Shown one piece after another: positions 8,483 to 16,264 of a stretch of 64,000 nt of DNA. The DNA is from Spirosoma oryzicola (GTDB lineage Bacteria > Bacteroidota > Bacteroidia > Cytophagales > Spirosomataceae). The notes beneath the pieces are model-generated. The model was not told the origin of the DNA. It searched no databases and saw only the letters and a program-made list of their open reading frames with translations. Position 1 is the first letter of the stretch. Each line of letters begins with the position of its first letter. Location: contig NZ_CP089538.1 of assembly GCF_021233055.1 (NCBI RefSeq), positions 2,124,501 to 2,188,500 on the forward strand, written 5' to 3'. The position numbers were made by a program, and so were the translations under genes.

Positions 8483-9481
8483 ATGATAACAGTTTACTTA
8501 GATTGGAACATAATAACTAATCTTGCAGATCCCTCATATATAAATAATATAGATATACAAAAAAAATTATTATATATAAAAGATAAGTTTGAAACTCGCG
8601 GAAAAGATGTGGCTATACCGTATTCCAATGCTCACATGAATGATTTGTCAAAAAGTTATAAGAAAGGAGAAAGAGAACGTGTAGAAAAATCTCTCAACTA
8701 CTTATCATTACTTACTTGGGATGTATGTATAGCTAAATATTGGGGTGAAGATGTTCCTAAGTGGCACAAAAGATCTCCAAAGGAGTTTTTTGAGACGACA
8801 ATCAGCTTAGATGACTTACAATCTAAAAACTTTACGCAGCTCACTGCGGGTATTGATGAATTAGTAAAGACAGGCGTATTTGATGTATTCAAAGCAATAC
8901 CCCACGACATTGACTTTGGCTATATTATAAAAAATTACCCAGCTCTAGCCAATCTATATCCGTTATCTCAACAGGAAAATAATGTGTATGCAGTTCTACA
9001 CGATACTTTTAATATTTTGGAACTTATATCTGATGACCCTAGCTTATACAATGAATTAAGGAAAATGGTTAAAGAGAGTATCGGTATTGATCCTCATATA
9101 AGCGCACTCAATAATATAGTTGATAAGTTAGACGAATTTTTGCCAAATACTTTATTGAATACGTCTTTTACTGAACTCGCATCATCCAACCAAAGTAACT
9201 TATATTATAAGAAATCTTATCAAGATGTAATAGTCCATAAATTTATGCAACTAGATTTTTTAGGTTATAATTCTGATAAGTTGTCAGACAAGAATAAGTA
9301 TAGTAATTTGTTCAATGATGCATTGCATTGCTACTATGCTGCGTATTGTGATGTATTTATAACTAATGATAAAAAAACAGCTAAGAAGAGTAAAGCTGTT
9401 TATGAAAGTGAGGGTATCATTACACAGATATATAGTTTAGATGAATTTACAAGTTTGTTGCAGGAAATAAATAAGAAATAA
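8483..9481 (+). CDS. PIN-like domain protein, predicted ribonuclease (third gene of cassette)
   Basis: The 332-residue cytoplasmic protein begins MITVYLDWNII, with Asp7 where PIN domains place their first catalytic aspartate. Near the end, NDALHCYYAAYCDVFITND provides Asp279 and Asp296 in the order D-x(n)-TND seen at the end of PIN active sites, followed by a strand and helix (IITQIYSLDEF). A long helical insertion of about 200 residues separates the two halves, as in large PIN-like families related to toxins and defence nucleases. Together these would form a metal-dependent RNase. It lies 105 bp after the HEPN-like gene on the same strand with the same AT-rich composition, and a strong hairpin follows its stop. 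Confidence 0.62.
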   Translation: MITVYLDWNIITNLADPSYINNIDIQKKLLYIKDKFETRGKDVAIPYSNAHMNDLSKSYKKGERERVEKSLNYLSLLTWDVCIAKYWGEDVPKWHKRSPKEFFETTISLDDLQSKNFTQLTAGIDELVKTGVFDVFKAIPHDIDFGYIIKNYPALANLYPLSQQENNVYAVLHDTFNILELISDDPSLYNELRKMVKESIGIDPHISALNNIVDKLDEFLPNTLLNTSFTELASSNQSNLYYKKSYQDVIVHKFMQLDFLGYNSDKLSDKNKYSNLFNDALHCYYAAYCDVFITNDKKTAKKSKAVYESEGIITQIYSLDEFTSLLQEINKK

Positions 9482-9484
9482 TTA

Positions 9485-9542
9485 ATAGATATACATCGCT
9501 AAAAAGTAAGTTTGACTTTATTTTTTAGCGATGTATATCTAT
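9485..9542 (+). terminator. Long stem-loop closing the AT-rich cassette
   Basis: A perfect 21-bp inverted repeat: left arm 9485-9505, right arm 9522-9542, with a 16-nt loop, three bases after the stop of the PIN-like gene. The arms end in A5/T5, so it can work as a terminator from either side. Confidence 0.75.
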
Positions 9543-9695
9543 CTCCTTTGGCGGTATGAATGATATTACAGCTAAGCTTTAACGTAGATTATTCATTTAA
9601 AGACTTCGGGTTTCCTTTTAGCTTTGATTTTGTCTGAAATATTTGCGCCAGAATTGTCGATATATGAACTGGCTCTTTATTTTTGTCTCGTTTTC

Positions 9696-9887
9696 TCATC
9701 GCTCCGAACCATAGTTTTGATCTCGATTGCAACCACCGCCTTCGATGCGGATTCGGTGCTTTAGACTCCCTTTCTTTTGGGCCTCAAACCATTCCCGTTC
9801 TTCAGGACTCATCGACTGACCTTTGCTCTGCCGATCTTGTAATGACTTGAAGAGATGCATGCCGGTTAACTCTTTTTCGTTTGCCAT
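9696..9887 (-). CDS. Small hypothetical protein, 63 aa
   Basis: This is a short soluble charged protein (MANEKELTGMHLFKSL, then MSPEEREWFEAQKKG). It has no recognised domain. It is the most downstream of three minus-strand genes that look like remnants of a mobile element. It may be real, since the composition is protein-like and the start is an ATG, but short length leaves it uncertain. Confidence 0.4.
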   Translation of the reverse strand: MANEKELTGMHLFKSLQDRQSKGQSMSPEEREWFEAQKKGSLKHRIRIEGGGCNRDQNYGSER

Positions 9888-9923
9888 TGGCTTGATTGGT
9901 TATAGTAAACTAATACAGCGTGT

Positions 9924-10394
9924 TTAAACTCTGATGCGTCCATAGCGTAGCTTAAAAAAGCCTAACATCGCATGCTGAGTAGGTGTCAAGTGTTGGTTGT
10001 TCTGCTCCATTATAACCAAAGAGACATAATCAGGTGGATAGACATAAGCTTCTTCCTGTGGGGGAGCCGGGGCCGCAGCTGGCGGGGGTGTGGGTGGGCT
10101 AGGGGTACTACCGACCGTGTTGCCGGTTTTTGTTTCAATGTGCTGCACCAGATCGACAAAGTAGTTGTAGCCCGTTATATCAATGATGCCCGTACCCGGA
10201 TTACCATTAATCTCCGTGATGTAGAAGTTAGGAGCCTTATTCCCGTATGATGTCCACCCCAGCGAACTCAAGGCCGATCGCTTTAGCCGCTTGAACACAG
10301 CGTTTTTGTTCGGTAGCTGACACGGTAACGGCTCGACCGCTATAATAGCTTGAATGCTAAACGGCTGATCAAAGTCTTTAAAGGGTGCGACTTT
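9924..10394 (-). pseudogene. 5'-truncated gene; middle part resembles the end of an ATP-grasp domain
   Basis: The frame is open from the TAA at 10395-10397 down to the stop at 9924, but there is no ATG. The first usable start is GTG at 10298. The translation upstream of that GTG (FSIQAIIAVEPLP, PNKNAVFKRLKR) still looks like protein, so the gene probably lost its 5' end. SALSSLGW followed by YITEINGNPGTG resembles the closing strand and metal-binding E-x-N of ATP-grasp ligases. After it come a Pro/Ala-rich linker and a short helical tail. A hairpin lies between it and the primase-like gene. The ATP-grasp link is inference from wording only; a short intact gene starting at GTG 10298 is the alternative. 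Confidence 0.45.
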
Positions 10395-10403
10395 TTAAAT
10401 TGC

Positions 10404-10441
10404 TATAAACAAAAGTGCCACACTATGTATATAGCGTGGCA
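10404..10441 (-). terminator. Terminator of the primase-like gene
   Basis: On the minus strand an 11-bp stem with one mismatch (arms 10431-10441 and 10416-10426, 4-nt loop) is followed by CTTTTGTTT. It sits about 40 bp after the stop of the primase-like gene and would separate it from the truncated gene downstream. Confidence 0.6.
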
Positions 10442-10479
10442 TCCACTAAGCGCGTTTTGTCTGTGCTGGCACTGCACCC

Positions 10480-11442
10480 TCAAATTTTAGGAACTTCCCG
10501 GTTTATCCAGAACTCATTGAAGTCTTTATAGCCTTGATAGAGCGTTGAACGGTCTACAACCGATACACCTGATGCCTGGATCTTGGCTAAGGCCGTGCTA
10601 CCGGCTTGGTCATTGTCGAGATAGGCGTTGATTTGAGCGAACTGAGTAAGCAGGGGTAGGGCGACATCGAGATTACTGGTTGAGTTGAGCACAATCGTCG
10701 TGCAGTTCGGTTCGCTTACCTGGTAATAGTCCAGCGCCGTTAGGAAGTCAAAAAAACCTTCGAACACGTTGACCACTCGCTGATGTTTGCCCGCAATGGT
10801 TGTGAACCAGGAGGGGCCAATATTACGCTTGATTTCACGAACGTTTTTGTCTTTGTCGGTCCATTGGTTGCGCAGCGCAAAGCCGCCTTTGTCATTCTCA
10901 AAGCCCACGGCAAACAGGCGTTTGTAGATGGATTGATAATAGACATCACGCAGGTATTTGCGGGCTATGGGGTAGCTGATGCGACGCTGAGCACTGTAGG
11001 GGACTAAAGCCGGATTGTCGTGCAGCTTAACGGCAATGATTGATTCCTTTTCGTTCAGAGTCTTGTTGGCTACTGGGTCGTCGAAGGAAAATAGAGTTGC
11101 TGGTGGTTGGTAGGTAAATTGTTGTAGCGTTTGAATCGCGGTCACGAAATCACATTGTTCAAGTTGGCGAACCAGACGAACCAGATTCCCCCGGTCGCCC
11201 CCAAAGTCATTCCATACGTTCTTGACCGGATGCACGAAGAAGGAAGGTGTTTTCTCATCCCGCAGGGGAGACAGGTAAGCAAACTCCTGTCCGCGCTTAA
11301 GAACAGGCAGAATACCCTTACTCGCCAGGTAGTCCGTAATGGATATCTGACACAGTTGTTGAATCAGTTCTTGCGTAATCATACCACGCTGTTTGACCTT
11401 CTGGTAAAACCGAAGAACACTCCGTTTACCGAAAATGGTCAT
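10480..11442 (-). CDS. Toprim-domain primase-like protein of mobile-element type
   Basis: The protein has 320 residues. The N-terminal part (YLSPLRDEKTPSFFVHP, then WNDFGGDRGNLVRLV) matches the CHC2 zinc-finger region of DnaG-type primases, but the zinc-binding cysteines are replaced, as in many Bacteroidota plasmid and integrative-element primases. The C-terminal half is a Toprim fold: VVNVFEGFFDFLTAL supplies the glutamate and INAYLDNDQAG the D-x-D motif. Role: primer synthesis or replication for a mobile element. A second plausible start, MITQELIQQL at 11382, fits the family N-terminus better than the ATG at 11442. No relaxase or integrase is nearby, so this is probably an isolated remnant. 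Confidence 0.75.
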   Translation of the reverse strand: MTIFGKRSVLRFYQKVKQRGMITQELIQQLCQISITDYLASKGILPVLKRGQEFAYLSPLRDEKTPSFFVHPVKNVWNDFGGDRGNLVRLVRQLEQCDFVTAIQTLQQFTYQPPATLFSFDDPVANKTLNEKESIIAVKLHDNPALVPYSAQRRISYPIARKYLRDVYYQSIYKRLFAVGFENDKGGFALRNQWTDKDKNVREIKRNIGPSWFTTIAGKHQRVVNVFEGFFDFLTALDYYQVSEPNCTTIVLNSTSNLDVALPLLTQFAQINAYLDNDQAGSTALAKIQASGVSVVDRSTLYQGYKDFNEFWINREVPKI

Positions 11443-11456
11443 TTCCTCGAAAATGG

Positions 11457-12914
11457 TTAAAAGCGCAATTCTCGCATCTGGCTGTTTGACTGATCGATGG
11501 CATAGATTCTGCCACCCACAAAAAGGGCTCTGTAACTGCTAAACGGGCTGTCGTAAGCGCTGTTCGTTAACACCGAGAGATCGTAGCGAGCCGTGACCTG
11601 ACCCGACGTAGTGGAATAGCGAATCAAATCATCATTGATCACCATGCTATGGGTGATGATGCGGGATTCCGGAATCAGCCGTGTGCTCGTGCCTAGCCCC
11701 AATAGCAAATCATCCGTTGACGTAACAGCAAAGGAAGGTTGTAAATCACTTTTTCTGTCGGAAACGAGCTTTGCCTCACCAAAGCGATCAGTCAAGGGAT
11801 CGTAGCGAGATGCATATAGCTCCCCGTTGCCAGTTTCGTCGTACCTGGAAAAATAAGCATACGGTGTGCTGGCGACGTTGACGATTGGCCTGTAATTCGT
11901 CAGGTAGTCAATCACGTTCGTCGAGTTAACCGCCTGAAAGCTTTTCTGCTGCGCATCGAATCGGAGTATCTGCTTGCGATAGATATCGCTCAGATAGACC
12001 TGGTTATTCTGTTGATACGCGTACTTGTAAGCGGTGATATCGGGTGTGTCGGGCGTGCTGATTTTGGTCCACTGATCCAACTCCGGGTTATACTCCCACT
12101 GAAAGGTAGCGCTGTGAGACAGTATATCTTTATACAGGACATACCCTTTGTTGTTCACGCTAAACACGATAGCAGGAGAGCCATTAAAGCGGTCAGAAGG
12201 CTCAATAGTCAGGCGCTGACGGGCTACCCATTTATCCTGATCGGCATCGTACTGAAATAAGCTTCCTTCTCGTCCCAGCACATACAGCTTATCGTTGCAG
12301 GTGAAAAAATAATCGTCGTAAAGAAGTGAGGTGAATGGGACCGTCGCCCGGTTCAGTACGGTAAGAGGTTTGTAGGCTGATTTGTCGGTTTGGGGAGCCG
12401 TAAAGCGGGTAATGGCGTTCATCGGAGGACGTGGCAACCAGCTCGGTGTCTGCAAACGGGGCGTCGGTAAGTAGCGGCCATAATACACACGCCCGTTCTT
12501 GAAGATGATGTATGGCTCCAGATAGTAGCGTTGACCGGGGGATAGATTCTGAATGTTCGCCGTAAACAGGTATTGGGATGTATCGAGCGTCGCTTTAAGG
12601 CGTAGGTGTTGCGGGTTCTTGACGGATAAAACCGAATCAGTCGAAGACAGACAAAAGCCAACCTCGCGAATCTGGCTGGCACGAAGAGAGCTGTATGCCC
12701 GTCCGAATCGACAGGAAATACGCACATCGGTGTTGGCCGTCCGGGTGTAGATAGTCTGAGCGCTGATGTATAAACTGTCGGTCAGGGTCTTTACCTCGAC
12801 AAGTGGAGGCTCAGGAAGTTGCTCGTCCGGAATTGGTTGTGACGGATCTACCGTAGATCGATGGCAACCGGATACCAACAGCGTAAACGTAAGTAGAAGA
12901 AAGTAAAGTCTCAT
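11457..12914 (-). CDS. Lipoprotein with kelch/galactose-oxidase-like propeller
   Basis: The 485-residue protein has a lipoprotein signal peptide with lipobox LVSGC (Cys17), so it is anchored to the outer or inner membrane and faces the periplasm or outside. After a Pro-rich linker and a fibronectin-like stretch, repeated units such as DKLYVLGREGSLFQYDADQDKWV and QVYLSDIYRKQILRFDAQQ look like kelch-type propeller blades. It ends in GGRIYAIDQSNSQMRELRF. Such proteins are common in Spirosoma-like genomes with no assigned substrate. The stop lies 15 bp from the primase-like gene's upstream start on the same strand, but the gene contents suggest no functional link. Confidence 0.72.
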   Translation of the reverse strand: MRLYFLLLTFTLLVSGCHRSTVDPSQPIPDEQLPEPPLVEVKTLTDSLYISAQTIYTRTANTDVRISCRFGRAYSSLRASQIREVGFCLSSTDSVLSVKNPQHLRLKATLDTSQYLFTANIQNLSPGQRYYLEPYIIFKNGRVYYGRYLPTPRLQTPSWLPRPPMNAITRFTAPQTDKSAYKPLTVLNRATVPFTSLLYDDYFFTCNDKLYVLGREGSLFQYDADQDKWVARQRLTIEPSDRFNGSPAIVFSVNNKGYVLYKDILSHSATFQWEYNPELDQWTKISTPDTPDITAYKYAYQQNNQVYLSDIYRKQILRFDAQQKSFQAVNSTNVIDYLTNYRPIVNVASTPYAYFSRYDETGNGELYASRYDPLTDRFGEAKLVSDRKSDLQPSFAVTSTDDLLLGLGTSTRLIPESRIITHSMVINDDLIRYSTTSGQVTARYDLSVLTNSAYDSPFSSYRALFVGGRIYAIDQSNSQMRELRF

Positions 12915-13046
12915 GGCTCTCCTGGATAGTGGTAAACGATCGCTTATTCAGACAAGTTACTTATCCTATTAACGATTCCTGTACCTTTTTTATGGCCTGA
13001 AAACCGTGCGCAAACCGGGTCTTTTTACAACCCAGTGAGGTGAAAC

Positions 13047-13090
13047 AGAAGCCGTGCGGTCAGATTCTCAAACCTGACCGCACGGCTTCT
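13047..13090. terminator. Perfect 17-bp stem-loop
   Basis: Arms 13047-13063 and 13074-13090 pair perfectly around a 10-nt loop. It lies between two minus-strand genes, just after the stop of the gene at 13124-13624, and probably terminates it. Confidence 0.7.
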
Positions 13091-13123
13091 TTAAACGTAT
13101 GGCAACGAATTTGATCAACTCCA

Positions 13124-13624
13124 CTAATGGTTCTCTAAAGAAGACAACTGCTGTAAACTGGCCTGATGTACCTGTTGAGCCGCTAACAAATACCGATGGT
13201 AGTTGTCCCGATTTTGCTCATACCAGCGCAGTAAATTCGATTGGCTGTCTTCACTTGCGAGCGATGCTTTTAGTTCGTTAATGCGGTGTTCGGTAGTTCG
13301 GATTGTTTCTTCCAGATGGGTTATGTAGCGTTGGTGGCGCTTGGTTCGCTGGCGCGTAACACCCACTAGCCACTGTGTATGAACGGAATGCCAGTTAACG
13401 GGTTCGTTTAACACCTCCTGCCACGGACTAGCTATTTCCTGAATAGGCTCCGACGTTGCGCTGATGCCGATCAGTTCGGTCGTGTCAGGATTGTTATCGA
13501 TATGGTTGATGAAGGCAATAAGCTCCGATTGCGTGTCTGGACTAACTGAATTGATGCAATGGTGAGCCACGCTGAACGAATACTGTTCGAGAATTTGATT
13601 AAATAATTGTGTATTAGGCAACAC
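13124..13624 (-). CDS. Hypothetical coiled-coil protein, 166 aa
   Basis: The family was not recognised. The protein is soluble. The second half (RQRTKRHQRYITHLEETI, then LKASLASEDSQSNLLRWYEQN) is highly charged and helical, likely coiled coil. There is no signal peptide. It is followed on the same strand by a strong hairpin and preceded at 63 bp by another small helical protein gene, so the two may be co-transcribed. Confidence 0.6.
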   Translation of the reverse strand: MLPNTQLFNQILEQYSFSVAHHCINSVSPDTQSELIAFINHIDNNPDTTELIGISATSEPIQEIASPWQEVLNEPVNWHSVHTQWLVGVTRQRTKRHQRYITHLEETIRTTEHRINELKASLASEDSQSNLLRWYEQNRDNYHRYLLAAQQVHQASLQQLSSLENH

Positions 13625-13687
13625 GTCGTTTGTTGAATTAGCTGGATAATAAACTAAGGCGCTGGCTCTTAAAAAACCAGAAGCGTG

Positions 13688-14065
13688 TCAGGAAGCGGGT
13701 AGTTCGGCCAGATGAAGCATGAGTTGTGTATGCTGATTCAATTCTTCCAGTTGTAAAGTGTGCATCGCTAGTTTGTTGAACTTTTGCTGAGCCGACAGTT
13801 GATCCGGCTCTTTCATGTCCTGAAGTAAGTCGGCCAGTTCGCTGTGCAGTCTTTCACATAAGCTCATTAACTGCCGCAGGGTGCACTGCCCGACGTACCC
13901 GGCTGCTGATGGATCTTGCGGCAGTTCACCAGTACCAGCGATGTAGTTGTTCAATAGGCTGTACTGTTGCTGGAGCGTAGAAACCTCGGCTAACCAACGG
14001 GCCAACACCTTATCCGGACTCAACTCGTTGATTGAGAGAACCTTTTTTGAGGGTTGTTTCTTCAT
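13688..14065 (-). CDS. Hypothetical helical protein, 125 aa
   Basis: The family was not recognised. The protein is nearly all helical (VLARWLAEVSTLQQQYSLLN, LMSLCERLHSELADLLQDM), soluble, with a Lys-rich start. It shares strand and style with the neighbour at 13124-13624, and both may belong to one small operon. No function can be proposed. Confidence 0.6.
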   Translation of the reverse strand: MKKQPSKKVLSINELSPDKVLARWLAEVSTLQQQYSLLNNYIAGTGELPQDPSAAGYVGQCTLRQLMSLCERLHSELADLLQDMKEPDQLSAQQKFNKLAMHTLQLEELNQHTQLMLHLAELPAS

Positions 14066-14327
14066 GCTGTTCTGTGGAAGGAAATGGTACTAAATTTCTG
14101 TAAAAATTCGGCAGAAACTAGCGGTACCGGCTTATAAATTTTGATTTAATAGTCGATCTATAAAACGAATGCAGGGCTTGCCCGATTGTGCTTTTCTAGG
14201 CAAGGTGATACCCAACCGGAGGGCTTTGGCTAAGAAATAGCCGCTGGAATAACCTAAACCGGTTTAGCCCGTTATTGACGTACACACGTATACCGGACCC
14301 AAAGTGGGAGGGTAGCAGAACGAGTAC

Positions 14328-15149
14328 ATGATCGCTACAGAAACAATCAAGCAAAGGTCTTTACAAGGTATCGAAAGACTAGCCAAAGCCAGTTATATCG
14401 CGAAAGCCGTATTCTATGGGTCAATCGCCGTCTTTACCGCCAAGTTTGCCTTTGGAGAGCGTAATGCAGATCCGAGTCGCAAACAGGTGCTGGAACAATT
14501 GACCATCAGCCCCTTCGGAAAGGTTTTGATTGCCTTTATTGCGGTGGCATTGGCAGGGCATACCCTGTGGCGACTGTTCGAAATCTGGAATGATCCTTAC
14601 AAAAAAGGAAACGGTCCAGGCGGGTGGCTTTACCGGCTCAATTACACCCTTAGTGCCATTACATACGGCGGTTTAGGTTTCACGGCGGTAAAGCTATTGC
14701 TGGGCAAGGGTAGCGGAGACGATAACCAGAAACAGATCTGGGTGGCCAAGCTATTGCAGATCGAAGGAGGAGATTGGCTGGTCATACTGGTTGGTAGTAT
14801 TTTCATTACCTGGGCGGGTATTCAGTTCTACAAGGGCTTGTCGGGTTGTGTTTATAAAGGACTACAGCTCGAAGGCGTAAATCGTATAGGGAAAGGCTTT
14901 CTGTGGCTTTGCGGTCTGGTGGGATTCCTGACAGTGGGTAGCACATTGGCCGGAACGGGCTGGTATCTGATCAAAGGCGCTTTGGCCAAAGATCCGCACT
15001 GGGTCAAAAATATGGATGATATCATCAAGGCTGTCAAAACGCTGCCCGGCGGGTGGGGGCTTCAGTTGGGAGTTGCCACCGGATTTTTGTTAATGGGTTG
15101 CTTCATGCTGGCAATGGCTCGTTACTTTCCCGTCAAAACAATAGAATAA
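14328..15149 (+). CDS. DUF1206 integral membrane protein
   Basis: The 273-residue inner-membrane protein has six hydrophobic helices grouped in three pairs, the hallmark of DUF1206. Each unit starts with a motif like IERLAKASYIAKAVFYGSIA (the first) and YTLSAITYGGLGFTAVKLL (the second). Charged loops such as GERNADPSRKQVLEQL carry the conserved pattern between paired helices. The function of the family is unknown. It stands alone, with a small palindrome CTAAACC-GGTTTAG at 14254-14267 upstream. ATG at 14328 is the natural start. Confidence 0.85.
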   Translation: MIATETIKQRSLQGIERLAKASYIAKAVFYGSIAVFTAKFAFGERNADPSRKQVLEQLTISPFGKVLIAFIAVALAGHTLWRLFEIWNDPYKKGNGPGGWLYRLNYTLSAITYGGLGFTAVKLLLGKGSGDDNQKQIWVAKLLQIEGGDWLVILVGSIFITWAGIQFYKGLSGCVYKGLQLEGVNRIGKGFLWLCGLVGFLTVGSTLAGTGWYLIKGALAKDPHWVKNMDDIIKAVKTLPGGWGLQLGVATGFLLMGCFMLAMARYFPVKTIE

Positions 15150-15229
15150 TCGATGTATTGGGCTGAACGTCACTAAAACACAGGGTGGCCTACTCGGGTT
15201 GTAACGGGCATACATTCCCCTATCAATCC

Positions 15230-16087
15230 ATGAAAAGCGTAATCGTAACAGTCGTGCTGGGCCTTGTTGTTAGCCTGACGCACGCGCAAAGCAAAAAGTC
15301 TGCTTCCGCCGAACCGTCTAAGTCCGTTAGTGTCGCTCAAGGCGAAGTTGCTCGCTGGGCGGGTAATTGCCTGCGTTGTAGTTTTGAAAAACGAGCCTGG
15401 GCGGCTGTCAACGGTACGTGTTATTATCCGGTAGACATGGACATGAAGCCCGGCCAGTATACCGTTTCGCGCCGGACAACGGGTGGCAAACTAGAATCGG
15501 CTCAGCTAACCGTTACGCCGAAAGAATGCCAGCAGGAAGACATCACCAACTTTCCCAAAAAAGAATATATCAATGTCTCGGCCCAGAATCAGGCACGCGC
15601 TGCCAAAGAAGCAACGGTTATTAATCCGCTGATTCGTTACAAAGAAACGGTGCGTCCGGCGGTTTTCGATCTGCCCGCTGGTAAGCCTGCCGAACCCTTG
15701 CCAAAAGGTGAAGGTAATTTCGGAGCCTGCCGAACCTTTAACGGGCAGCCTCGGGACCGGCACACGGGACAGGACTATCCAGTAAGTGCTGGTAAACCTG
15801 TACTGAGCGTTGGGAATGGCCGCGTACTGTTGGCCGCGAATCATTTTTACAGCGGTAATTCAGTTTACATCGACCACGGTAACGGGCTGATCAGCGAATA
15901 CTTCCATTTAAAGAGCTATCAGGTAAAACCCAATCAAACGGTTACCAAGGGACAGAAAATTGGCCTCGTTGGTGAAACCGGACGTGTAACCGGACCTCAT
16001 CTGCACTTTGGCGTGCGTTGGCACGGAGCCTGCATCAATCCGGGCTTTCTGTTGATTGACCCCGCCGATATTCCGGAAGTGAAGTAA
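15230..16087 (+). CDS. M23 family metallopeptidase (LytM-type cell-wall endopeptidase)
   Basis: This secreted zinc peptidase is probably active on peptidoglycan cross-links. A signal peptide (MKSVIVTVVLGLVVSLTHAQ) follows the ATG at 15230, which is preferred over an upstream in-frame GTG at 15185. The N-terminal half has four cysteines and no known fold. The catalytic domain starts near GACRTFNGQPRDRHTGQDY, giving the first zinc His and Asp (H-x3-D), and continues to GPHLHFGVRW with the H-x-H pair. An additional Cys pair in the domain may form a disulfide. Total length is 285 residues. Confidence 0.88.
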   Translation: MKSVIVTVVLGLVVSLTHAQSKKSASAEPSKSVSVAQGEVARWAGNCLRCSFEKRAWAAVNGTCYYPVDMDMKPGQYTVSRRTTGGKLESAQLTVTPKECQQEDITNFPKKEYINVSAQNQARAAKEATVINPLIRYKETVRPAVFDLPAGKPAEPLPKGEGNFGACRTFNGQPRDRHTGQDYPVSAGKPVLSVGNGRVLLAANHFYSGNSVYIDHGNGLISEYFHLKSYQVKPNQTVTKGQKIGLVGETGRVTGPHLHFGVRWHGACINPGFLLIDPADIPEVK

Positions 16088-16186
16088 GACTAGCAATAAA
16101 GCATCTCGCTTGGTTGCTGCTGATTTTGACAGTGATTTGAACGAATCAAGCCAATGACTGATAAGTAAATCTTCGTTATTGCCTAT

Positions 16187-16226
16187 AAACACGAAAGCAA
16201 CCTCACTCGGGGTTGCTTTCGTGTTT
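16187..16226. terminator. Bidirectional terminator between convergent genes
   Basis: A perfect 16-bp stem (16187-16202 with 16211-16226, 8-nt loop) has A- and T-rich ends. It lies between the M23 peptidase stop and the esterase stop, so it can serve both genes. Confidence 0.85.
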
Positions 16227-16264
16227 GTAAATAAGTGAATCAATTCGTCACTGGCGTCAGAAAG

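Noticed and set aside
6506..11442. Direct repeat of the ssrA 3' end as an attachment site for the AT-rich block
   Set aside because: I looked for a second copy of the T-arm/acceptor sequence through the block and found none.
15185..15229. Upstream GTG start for the M23 peptidase
   Set aside because: The extra 15 residues precede a complete signal peptide that starts at the ATG 15230.
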